Of a DNA stretch of 13,968 bases, positions 6,653 to 13,462 are shown one piece after another; the first letter of the stretch is position 1; each line of letters begins with the position of its first letter. Position numbers and translations under genes: made by a program. The notes under the pieces were generated by a model. The model searched no databases, was not told where the DNA came from, and saw only the letters and a list, made by a program, of their open reading frames with translations. This DNA comes from Treponema sp. (GTDB taxonomy: Bacteria; Spirochaetota; Spirochaetia; Treponematales; Treponemataceae): positions 1 to 13,968 of the forward strand of contig JAILQA010000242.1 of assembly GCA_024699205.1 (NCBI GenBank), read 5' to 3'.

Positions 6653-7897
6653 TTACTTTTTTGACTTCTTTCTTTTAGAAACAACGTCGAAGATTACGGC
6701 TGCAAGAAGAACCGAACCTTTTACAGCTCTCTGCCAGTTCATATCTACACCAAGAATTGACATACCGTTGTTCAAAACACCCATAAAGATAGCACCAACT
6801 ACAGCGCCAGAAACAGTTCCTGTTCCACCGTATGCAGATGCGCCACCAATAAAGCAGGAAGCAATGGCATCCATTTCGTAGTTCTGTCCAGCAGTTGGCT
6901 GAGCAGAGTTCATTCGGGCAATTGTAACAAGTGCTGCAACTGCGGCAATAAAGCCCATGTTTGTGTATGCAAAGAACATAACGTTGTTTGTATTTACACC
7001 AGAAAGTCTGGCTGCCTTTTCATTTCCACCAATTGCGTATAGGTAACGTCCAGGAACTGTATTCTGTGTAAAGTAAGAATATGCTGCAATTATTACACCA
7101 AGAAGAATCAGAACTACAGGAATACCGCGGTCTCTGGCAAGGAACTGACCAATAACAAAGATTACGATTGAAAGCACTACGAGCTTAGCAATAAAAGAAC
7201 CCTTTGACTGAACTGTGTAGTTTTTCTTAATCTTCTTCTGGCGGCTTACAATTTCAAGAATTATGTAAGCAAGGATTGCAATAAGAGTAACGATAAGAGT
7301 AATCATCAAAGTGTACTTATCAACCCATTCATCGAAAAGTTCAATTTCGCCAAACTTTTCCATTGTTGCATCGCTTGGATTTGGAGCAAAGCTTTCAAAA
7401 AGCTTAAGATATTTGTCTGGGAAAGGAGCAATTGGACGACCGTCAAGAACGATTGTTGCAACACCACGCCACAAAAGCATACCGGCAAGGGTAGTGATAA
7501 ATGGCGGAATGTGCATGTAAGCAATAAAGAAACCGTGGAAAGCACCAATTGCTGTACCAAGAATAAGACAAGCAAGAACTGCAAGAGGAATTGGCCAGCC
7601 CCAGTTTACAATAAATACACCTGCAAGAGCACCAACAAGGGCAACTACAGAACCAACAGACAAATCGATGTTACCACCAGTAAGAATACACAAAAGCATA
7701 CCTGTTGCAAGGATTGCAACGTAAGCATTCTGTCTTATGATGTTTGTAACGTTTGCAGGAGCAAATAAGGAACCATGTCCTGTGATTCTGATTAAGATTT
7801 CAAACAGAATCATTACTCCGACAAGTACAAAAAGCATTGTGTTGCTTTTCAAAACTGATTTTAAAGTATTAGAAACATTTGAAGTTTTCTTTTCCAT
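6653..7897 (-). CDS. gguB: Monosaccharide ABC transporter permease (GguB/XylH type)
   Basis: Inner-membrane permease of a CUT2-class (ribose/xylose type) sugar importer. At 414 residues it fits GguB/MmsB/XylH, which are longer than RbsC because of an insert. About ten hydrophobic segments are seen. The family signatures are GGNIDLSVGSV (about 74-84), IPPFITTLAGMLLWRG, and the late cytoplasmic loop GGASAYGGTGTVSGAVVGA before GVLNNGMSILGV. The extra loop at about 160-250 (LDGRPIAPFPDKYLKLF and the following helices) is typical of the Ggu/Xyl group. It probably works as a homodimer with the GguA ATPase. AAGGAG sits 11 nt before the ATG, overlapping the stop codon of gguA, and the intergenic gap is 15 nt. 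Substrate is inferred as xylose, glucose, galactose or arabinose from the binding protein; exact specificity is unknown. Confidence 0.88.
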   Translation of the reverse strand: MEKKTSNVSNTLKSVLKSNTMLFVLVGVMILFEILIRITGHGSLFAPANVTNIIRQNAYVAILATGMLLCILTGGNIDLSVGSVVALVGALAGVFIVNWGWPIPLAVLACLILGTAIGAFHGFFIAYMHIPPFITTLAGMLLWRGVATIVLDGRPIAPFPDKYLKLFESFAPNPSDATMEKFGEIELFDEWVDKYTLMITLIVTLIAILAYIILEIVSRQKKIKKNYTVQSKGSFIAKLVVLSIVIFVIGQFLARDRGIPVVLILLGVIIAAYSYFTQNTVPGRYLYAIGGNEKAARLSGVNTNNVMFFAYTNMGFIAAVAALVTIARMNSAQPTAGQNYEMDAIASCFIGGASAYGGTGTVSGAVVGAIFMGVLNNGMSILGVDMNWQRAVKGSVLLAAVIFDVVSKRKKSKK

Positions 7898-7912
7898 AAT
7901 TATTTTATCTCC

Positions 7913-9454
7913 TTATAATTCGACAGTCTTGCCGGCGTTGATAATTTCAGTCATGATTTTTTCCTGAGTAGCATCTTTTCCGCTCATCTCTGCAATCATC
8001 TTACCTTCGTTCATAACGTAGATACGGTCGCACATACCAAGAATCTCAGGCATTTCAGAAGAAATCATAATTACTGATTTTCCTTCTGCAACCATTTTAT
8101 TGATGATACAGTAGATTTCGTACTTAGCACCAACGTCAATACCGCGGGTAGGCTCATCAAGAATAAGGATTTCTGGTTCTGCAAAAAGCCATTTTCCTAA
8201 AAGTACCTTCTGCATGTTACCACCAGAAAGATTTCCTACATTCTCCATTACAGATGCACATTTTGTGTGCATTTCCTTTGCCATTTCTTCGGAATATTTA
8301 CGTTCTTTATCAAAGTCAAGAATATAATGATTTGAAATCTTCTCAGGTTTTGCTGCTGTTGTATTTTTACAGATAGATTCCGTAAGAATAAGTCCGTTAC
8401 CCTTACGGTCTTCTGTTACATAAGCGAGCCCTGCTTTGATTGCAGATTTTACGTTAGGGAAAGAAACTTCTTTTCCGTCCTTATATATATGTCCCCGAAT
8501 ATTTGCTCCGTAGGAATGACCAAAGATACTCATTGCAAGCTCTGTACGTCCGGCACCCATAAGACCAGAAATGCCTAAAACTTCACCGCGTCTGAGATTA
8601 AAATTGATGTGGTCGCAAACTTTAATTCCATCAAATACAGGATGATCTACGCACCAGTCTTTTACTTCAAAACAAACTTCGCCTACATGAGGTTCACGTT
8701 TAGGGAATCGGTCGGTAAGGCTTCGTCCTACCATTGCCGAAATAATTGTATCTTCAGAGAAATTATCTTTAGTTTTATCAAGCGAAGTGATTGACTGTCC
8801 GTCACGAATAACAGTAATTCTGTCTGCAACATAAGAAACTTCGTTTAGTTTGTGGGAAATGATGATAGAAGTCATTCCCTTCTTTTTAAATTCAAGAAGC
8901 AAATCAAGAAGATGTTTTGCTTCAGTATCGTTCAAGGAGGCTGTCGGTTCATCAAGAATAAGAAGTCTTACATTCTTACCAAGAGCTTTTGCAATTTCTA
9001 CAAGCTGCTGTTTACCAACACCAATATCCTTGATTAAAGTTTTAGATGAATCTTTAAGACCAACCATAGCCAAAAGTTCATCTGCTTTATCAAAAGTTTC
9101 AGACCAATTAATTTTTGCCTTAGTTCCTCTTTCGTTACCAAGGAACATGTTTTCACCAATTGTAAGAAGCGGAACAAGAGCTAATTCCTGATGAATTATA
9201 ACAATGCCTTTTGCTTCGCTGTCTTTTATTGTCTGGAATTTACAAATCTCACCGTCATATACAATGTCGCCGTCGTAAGTTCCATAAGGATAAATACCGC
9301 TTAGAACATTCATCAAAGTGGATTTTCCAGCACCGTTTTCACCAACAATAGCGTGTATTTCACCTTCTTCTACTGAAAGGTTGACATTGTTCAGCGCCTT
9401 TACTCCGGGAAACTCTTTGATGATATTTTTCATTTCCAATAATGTCTTAGCCAT
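7913..9454 (-). CDS. gguA: Sugar ABC transporter ATP-binding protein, two NBDs (GguA/XylG type)
   Basis: Energy-coupling ATPase of the importer; 513 residues with two fused nucleotide-binding domains, as usual for CUT2 systems. NBD1: Walker A GENGAGKS (38-45), the SGIYPYGTYDGDI stretch (52-64) typical of the GguA/XylG group, IIHQELALV (86-94), signature VGKQQ (146-150), Walker B LLILDEPTASL (164-174) and switch His201. NBD2: degenerate Walker A GLMGAGRTE (297-305), YVTEDRKGNG (345-354), intact signature LSGGNMQKV (409-417) and Walker B ILDEPTRGID (431-440). The weak first signature and degenerate second Walker A are normal for this family, so only one composite site is fully canonical. The start has only a weak GAGAG ribosome site. 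It lies 125 nt after chvE, behind a terminator-like hairpin. Confidence 0.93.
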   Translation of the reverse strand: MAKTLLEMKNIIKEFPGVKALNNVNLSVEEGEIHAIVGENGAGKSTLMNVLSGIYPYGTYDGDIVYDGEICKFQTIKDSEAKGIVIIHQELALVPLLTIGENMFLGNERGTKAKINWSETFDKADELLAMVGLKDSSKTLIKDIGVGKQQLVEIAKALGKNVRLLILDEPTASLNDTEAKHLLDLLLEFKKKGMTSIIISHKLNEVSYVADRITVIRDGQSITSLDKTKDNFSEDTIISAMVGRSLTDRFPKREPHVGEVCFEVKDWCVDHPVFDGIKVCDHINFNLRRGEVLGISGLMGAGRTELAMSIFGHSYGANIRGHIYKDGKEVSFPNVKSAIKAGLAYVTEDRKGNGLILTESICKNTTAAKPEKISNHYILDFDKERKYSEEMAKEMHTKCASVMENVGNLSGGNMQKVLLGKWLFAEPEILILDEPTRGIDVGAKYEIYCIINKMVAEGKSVIMISSEMPEILGMCDRIYVMNEGKMIAEMSGKDATQEKIMTEIINAGKTVEL

Positions 9455-9471
9455 TAGAATCTCTCTTTTTA

Positions 9472-9492
9472 ACTATGAATTATGAATCCTAA
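9472..9492. repeat. Degenerate heptamer repeat between chvE and gguA
   Basis: Three 7-nt units, ACTATGA, ATTATGA and ATCCTAA, lie in the 125-bp gap upstream of gguA. ATTATGA is identical to a unit of the array at 10839-10880. Confidence 0.4.
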
Positions 9493-9512
9493 GTTTTTAT
9501 TTAATTTCTTGT

Positions 9513-9562
9513 AAAAAAAAATCGGAATGTAGAAGTTGGTTTTACCTCATTCCGCATTCCGA
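9513..9562 (-). terminator. Terminator-like hairpin between chvE and gguA
   Basis: On the minus strand TCGGAATG (9562-9555) pairs with CATTCCGA (9529-9522), 8 bp, followed by nine T (9521-9513). A second tandem CGGAATG (9554-9548) could pair with the same right arm over 7 bp and a shorter loop, so two alternative stems compete. The duplicated arm is formed by the heptamers ATTCCGC and ATTCCGA. It lies 18 nt after the chvE stop, inside the operon, so partial read-through would give more binding protein than ATPase and permease. Confidence 0.65.
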
Positions 9563-9579
9563 CTTCTTAAATATCAGAA

Positions 9580-10650
9580 CTATTTAAGTTCAGATTCTTT
9601 GTAATATCCAGTGTCAACGAGAAGTTTCTTGTAGTTGTTTACATCGCCGAATACTGGTTCGCAAAGGAATGAAGGAACAACTTTAACGTTGTTGTTGTAT
9701 GTTTCTGTATCATTTACAGGAGCACCTTTTCCAGAAAGGATAGCATCAACCATTTCAGCTACCTTTGAAGCAAGTGTACGTGTATCTTTGAATACAGACA
9801 TAGCCTGCAAACCTTTAAGCATGTTCTTTACAGATACGATATCACAGTCCTGTCCAGTGATGATTGGGAAGTTGTCAGCTGTGTATCCAGCAGAAAGAAG
9901 AGCGTTTGTTACACCGTTAGCTGTTGAGTCATTTGAACAGTAAACTGCGTCAAGTTTCTTTCCTTTTGGACCATATCCGTTAGAAGTGATAAGGTTTTCC
10001 ATTCTCTTCTGAGCTTCTTCTGTAGACCAGTTCAATGTAGCAGCCTGTGCTTTTGCTGTCTGTCCAGAAGGACATACAATTACACCCTTGTCGATGTAAG
10101 GAGTAAGAACGTCCATAGCTCCACCAAAGAAGAAGTTGATATTGTTGTCACCTGGGTCACCTGTGAAGAATTCCATGTAAACAGGGTCAGAAGCTGAGCG
10201 TGATTTAAGTCCGAGTTTATCAACAAGATAGTCACCCTGGAGAGTTCCTACTTTGTAGTTATCGAATGTTGCATAGTAAGTAACAGCATCTGTGTCCATG
10301 ATAAGACGGTCATAAGCAATAACCTGAATCTTCTTTTTCTTTGCTGTCGCAAGAACGTTAGAAAGTGCAGATCCATCAATAGATGCAATTACGAGAACCT
10401 TGCATTTTCCAGTAATCATGTTTTCAATCTGTGAAATCTGAGTGTTGATATCATTTGCAGCATACTGAAGGTCTACCTGATATCCAGCTTTTTCGAGCTG
10501 AGCCTTCATGTTAGCTCCATCCTGATTCCATCTCTGCAAATCTTTAGTTGGCATTGAAACACCAACTTTTACGCTCTTGCCTTTTTTTGCTGCAAAAGTT
10601 GTAGAAACTAATGCTAAAGCAACACAAACAACTGCTAAAAGTTTTTTCAT
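9580..10650 (-). CDS. chvE: Periplasmic monosaccharide-binding protein (ChvE type)
   Basis: Substrate receptor of the ABC importer; 356 residues. Residues 1-20 are a signal peptide (cleavage about TFA/AKKG) without a lipobox, so a soluble periplasmic protein is expected. The mature part is a type I sugar-binding fold (ribose/galactose/xylose group). Segments typical of ChvE: VGVSMPTKDLQRWNQDG (32-48), DLQYAANDINTQISQIENM, LVIASIDGSALS, VIAYDRLI, YYATFDNYKVG, the GDPGDNN ligand loop, GQDCDIVSVK and VFKDTRTLA. ChvE binds glucose, galactose, xylose and arabinose and, in Agrobacterium, also signals to VirA. The FKDTR ending distinguishes it from the XylF-like lipoprotein upstream, which has YKPIT. 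AGGAG lies 7 nt before the ATG. First gene of the transporter unit, with its own promoter region. Confidence 0.9.
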   Translation of the reverse strand: MKKLLAVVCVALALVSTTFAAKKGKSVKVGVSMPTKDLQRWNQDGANMKAQLEKAGYQVDLQYAANDINTQISQIENMITGKCKVLVIASIDGSALSNVLATAKKKKIQVIAYDRLIMDTDAVTYYATFDNYKVGTLQGDYLVDKLGLKSRSASDPVYMEFFTGDPGDNNINFFFGGAMDVLTPYIDKGVIVCPSGQTAKAQAATLNWSTEEAQKRMENLITSNGYGPKGKKLDAVYCSNDSTANGVTNALLSAGYTADNFPIITGQDCDIVSVKNMLKGLQAMSVFKDTRTLASKVAEMVDAILSGKGAPVNDTETYNNNVKVVPSFLCEPVFGDVNNYKKLLVDTGYYKESELK

Positions 10651-10675
10651 TTTGTAACTCCTATTTTTTTAGTTT

Positions 10676-10689
10676 TTGGGAAAACCCAA
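10676..10689 (-). other. Small hairpin in the chvE leader
   Basis: TTGGG and CCCAA pair over 5 bp around a TTTT loop, between the predicted transcription start and the Shine-Dalgarno. It is directly preceded by another inverted repeat, AATTTC/GAAATT, which overlaps the start region. Too short to assign a function. Confidence 0.3.
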
Positions 10690-10700
10690 TTTCTAAAGAA

Positions 10701-10706
10701 ATTATA
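10701..10706 (-). promoter_or_regulatory. -10 element of the chvE-gguA-gguB promoter
   Basis: TATAAT on the minus strand, giving a start near 10694 and a leader of about 44 nt. The hexamer 17 nt upstream is not a usable -35, and the nearest TTGTTA is 22 nt away. A good -10 with no -35 is typical of promoters that need an activator, here plausibly the YesN-like regulator encoded upstream. Confidence 0.5.
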
Positions 10707-10753
10707 TTATTTAAATAGGAGCTGTGATTAACAATATTCTAAAGATTATTGGC

Positions 10754-10806
10754 GTTTTTAGTAAAAAAGAAAGATTTTTAGCATTTTTTTTGTTTGTGGA
10801 TTAGTA
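10754..10806 (-). promoter_or_regulatory. Three phased TRCTAA repeats, candidate YesN operator
   Basis: On the minus strand TACTAA (10806-10801), TGCTAAAAAT (10783-10774) and TACTAAAAAC (10763-10754) are direct repeats starting 23 and 20 nt apart, close to two helical turns. They lie about 60-112 nt upstream of the predicted chvE start. Dimeric AraC-family regulators commonly bind direct repeats about 21 bp apart. The region is A-rich, so chance similarity is possible. Confidence 0.4.
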
Positions 10807-10838
10807 TTTTTTTGTCATAAAATTTCTGCTAATCTATT

Positions 10839-10880
10839 CTTCCGCATTCGACATTCTGCATTATGAATTATGCATTATCT
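10839..10880. repeat. Degenerate heptamer array, 6 units
   Basis: Consecutive 7-nt units: CTTCCGC, ATTCGAC, ATTCTGC, ATTATGA, ATTATGC, ATTATCT. The first three positions are almost fixed (ATT) and the last four vary. The TTA of the final unit (10875-10877) is the TAA stop codon of the sugar-binding lipoprotein gene. It is the longest copy of a motif found at five sites in the window. Confidence 0.65.
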
Positions 10881-11915
10881 ATAAACTTCGCCGCTTGTGT
10901 GGAATCCCGATTTTATAATGACTTCATCAATATTAGATTTATTCACAATCTGAGGTTCCAGCCAGACAACAGGAATGTTATCAAAGCCGTTGTTTATATA
11001 TGCTAAATCTGTTACAAAATCTTCTATCTTTTTCCCGTTAGCAAGGTTTACCGCATATTCAGCAGCTAATTCAGCAAGTTTTGTAATTGGCTTGTATATT
11101 GTAAAATCCTGCTTTCCTTCTACAATGTACTGGCAGGCAACAATATCAGCATCCTGTCCACAAATTGGAATGTGAACATCCTTGTAGTAAAGATTCAGCG
11201 CTGAGATTACACTCTGTGCAACGGCATCATTTCCACAGACAATGGCATCTGGAATCTGATTATTTGTAATCAACCGAATCATTTCCTGATATGCTAAATC
11301 ATAATTCCAGCCGCTTGTATAAAAAGTGTGAGTGATATGAATTGGTGAACCGTAAATTACCTTGTTAATTCCCCGTTGGATTAAAGTCATATTGTAATCT
11401 TCTTCAGATCCCAGAATACAGAACCAGCTTGGACCGTGAGAAGCACTTCGCAAGCCTTTTGCCATAAGTTCACCGACTTTTTCACTGTTTATTGTAAGGT
11501 AAAGGTCTATATCTGCATTAAGGACGAGTCTGTCATAAGAAATTACCGGTATATTTTTGTTTTTAATTTTCTGAATTGATTCAGACATTGCATCCGCATC
11601 CTTTGGCAGTACTACAATAACATCAACATTGCGGTCTACAAGATACATGAGCTGGCGATTCTGTTCTTCAACATCATTACCTGCATTCTGAACAATAACA
11701 TCGGCATTCATTTCCTTGGCCTTATTCATAAAAACATCCAGATCCCGCTGCCAGCGTTCTATTGCAAGCGTATCTATTGAAAAACCGATAGTCTTTTTAT
11801 TAGAAGCAACTGTTTCATTTTTCTTATCTGTGCGTACCCTCTGAGAAGTTTTTTTTGAGCAGGAAGAAAAGGCAATAACAGAAAGAATTAAAAGAACAAC
11901 TGAACTTTTTTTCAT
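10875..11915 (-). CDS. xylFII: XylF-like sugar-binding lipoprotein, probable xylose sensor (XylFII type)
   Basis: A 346-residue type I sugar-binding protein with a lipoprotein signal peptide (lipobox FSSC, Cys at residue 19), so it is membrane-anchored, unlike the free ChvE. The body follows E. coli XylF closely: IGFSIDTLAIERWQRD near residue 43, VISYDRLVLNADIDLY, NSEKVGELMAKGL, a D-x-N ligand loop (EEDYNM), CGNDAVA, ICGQDADI, YKPITKLAE and the XylF-like end VIIKSGFH. The sugar-contacting Arg/Asp/Asn/Lys positions appear kept, so pentose binding is likely. It has no DNA-binding domain. Its start overlaps the regulator stop by 4 nt (ATGA) with AGGAG upstream, so it is co-translated with the two-component genes. 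This matches XylFII of the Clostridium XylFII-LytS-YesN system, where it senses D-xylose through the kinase. Xylose as the signal is inferred. Confidence 0.82.
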   Translation of the reverse strand: MKKSSVVLLILSVIAFSSCSKKTSQRVRTDKKNETVASNKKTIGFSIDTLAIERWQRDLDVFMNKAKEMNADVIVQNAGNDVEEQNRQLMYLVDRNVDVIVVLPKDADAMSESIQKIKNKNIPVISYDRLVLNADIDLYLTINSEKVGELMAKGLRSASHGPSWFCILGSEEDYNMTLIQRGINKVIYGSPIHITHTFYTSGWNYDLAYQEMIRLITNNQIPDAIVCGNDAVAQSVISALNLYYKDVHIPICGQDADIVACQYIVEGKQDFTIYKPITKLAELAAEYAVNLANGKKIEDFVTDLAYINNGFDNIPVVWLEPQIVNKSNIDEVIIKSGFHTSGEVYR

Positions 11916-13462
11916 ATTTCGCTCCTGTATTCTGACGGTGTGAGACCATATTTATTTTTAAAAATGCGGCTAAAGTAGTTCTGGTCGTTCCAGCCACATT
12001 CCGAGGTTATTTCTTTTATAGAAAGATTCGACTGCTTTAGCAAGGCACGAGATTTATCAAGCCTTTTGTCTGTAAGGAAATTGACGAAGGTAATGTTTTT
12101 TTCTTCCTTAAAAAGTTTGCTCAAATAAAAAGTGCTTACATTTACGTGGGAAGCAACCTGATCAAGGGAAATATCCTGAGAAAGATTTTTATCGATATAT
12201 TCGCAGGCTTTTTTGATAATTGGATTTTCGCTGTGTTCCCGAGTATTTATAATTACGCTCAAATATTCCATCAAAGTTTTTTGAACAAAAACTTTTAGCA
12301 TCTGAAAATCATTTTCGGCACTCAGCGACGAAAAAACATTATCAAAGGAATCCGAAAAAAAGTTACTGGCAATTTCTACAGTAAGATTGCGCGCAGTAAC
12401 AATAAGCTCAAAGAAAGCGTTCTTGATTTTGTTCAAATCCTTTTCCTGCTGCTCAATCTGCTTGCTGTACAATTCAAAAAATGCAGAAAGACCGTTAGAA
12501 TCGCCCTGCTTTAGGCGACTGTAAAGCTTCTTTTTTATTTCATTCAAATCATCAGAGGTATTTTCTTCCTGATTTTGAATAGAACCCGCAAAAATAATTC
12601 CGCCGGAAGCTTCTGTTTTATTGAGACAGGAAAGGGCTTCGTTGTAAGAAGGTTTGAGCATAACCCAGTCTGAATGCAATTTACTGATTCCCGCCCTTAT
12701 TCCCGAACTTATGTTAAAACAAAGCGTTGAATAAATAGATTTTAAATCATTGATAGCAGCTTCTTCTGAAAGCCTGTCGAGATTTGAATAAAGAAAAACA
12801 ATCCTGTTCATCATAAAGGAACTGACAAGGCAGCGATGTTCTTTATTCAGTATATCTCTGATTTGCAGATAAGTTTTATGCTTGTTATCCGCATTTATAT
12901 TAGGAAACTCCATGCAGCAGAACATATAGGAATAACTGTCTATGCTGAAATATTCCAGATAAGATTCCAGATTAAAATCTGATTCATTGTTGTAAATGCA
13001 GGCAAAAATAAAATCACTTTCAATCATTGGAGAAACAAAATCAAGTTTTTTATGGAACTCCAAATCTTCATTTTGCTTTCCTCTCTTGGAATCAATAAAA
13101 TCCATTGCACTGCGGATTGTCTGAATAAGAATATTTCTGTTTACCGGCTTTGTAATATATTTAAATGCCCCAAGATTCATTGCTTCCTGTGCATATTGAA
13201 AGCGGTCAAAGGCACTCAAAATTATGGTTACGGTATCGGGCTTTAATTTTTTTATGCAGCTTACAGTTTCCAGCCCGTTCAGGCCCGGCATATTTATATC
13301 CATAAAGATTATGTCGATGTTTTCTTTTGAAACAATTTCTAAGGCTTCTGTTCCCGAAAGTGCCGTAGTGATTTTAATCTGGCCTTCAAAGTTTTTGTTT
13401 ATAATAAAAGAAAGAGAATCTACTGCTATCTGCTCGTCATCGGTAATTAAAATATTATACAT
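11912..13462 (-). CDS. yesN: Response regulator, receiver plus AraC-type DNA-binding domain (YesN type)
   Basis: A 516-residue cytoplasmic transcription regulator. The receiver domain (1 to about 125) is intact: acidic pair Asp8-Asp9, phospho-acceptor Asp55 in IIFMDINMPG, Ser83 and Lys105 in TKPVN. A middle region (about 150-400) has no recognised motif, as in other YesN proteins. The C-terminus (about 415-516) is an AraC-family double helix-turn-helix: ISLDQVASHVNVSTFYLSKL, then LSIKEITSECGWNDQNYFSR and the ending KNKYGLTPSEYR. The gene overlaps the kinase by 8 nt and the binding lipoprotein by 4 nt, which ties the three together. The likely target is the transporter promoter upstream of chvE, and possibly its own operon. 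The yesN symbol denotes the family type. Confidence 0.92.
   Translation of the reverse strand: MYNILITDDEQIAVDSLSFIINKNFEGQIKITTALSGTEALEIVSKENIDIIFMDINMPGLNGLETVSCIKKLKPDTVTIILSAFDRFQYAQEAMNLGAFKYITKPVNRNILIQTIRSAMDFIDSKRGKQNEDLEFHKKLDFVSPMIESDFIFACIYNNESDFNLESYLEYFSIDSYSYMFCCMEFPNINADNKHKTYLQIRDILNKEHRCLVSSFMMNRIVFLYSNLDRLSEEAAINDLKSIYSTLCFNISSGIRAGISKLHSDWVMLKPSYNEALSCLNKTEASGGIIFAGSIQNQEENTSDDLNEIKKKLYSRLKQGDSNGLSAFFELYSKQIEQQEKDLNKIKNAFFELIVTARNLTVEIASNFFSDSFDNVFSSLSAENDFQMLKVFVQKTLMEYLSVIINTREHSENPIIKKACEYIDKNLSQDISLDQVASHVNVSTFYLSKLFKEEKNITFVNFLTDKRLDKSRALLKQSNLSIKEITSECGWNDQNYFSRIFKNKYGLTPSEYRSEI

Noticed and set aside
6486..6881. Plus-strand reading frame antisense to the end of gguB, with GGAGG 10 nt before an ATG at 6597
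   Set aside because: The ribosome-site match is good, but most of the frame is the complement of the conserved permease C-terminus and the protein looks like no family. Kept out as a probable shadow.
8850..9191. Plus-strand frames within gguA and gguB (also 7311-7967)
   Set aside because: They are antisense shadows of well-conserved transporter genes with no ribosome sites or recognisable domains.
10839..10880. Heptamer array as a CRISPR
   Set aside because: Units are 7 nt, degenerate and without spacers, and no cas gene is present.
10875..11915. Sugar-binding lipoprotein as a LacI-family repressor
   Set aside because: It has the same periplasmic-binding fold, but carries a signal peptide with lipobox and no helix-turn-helix.
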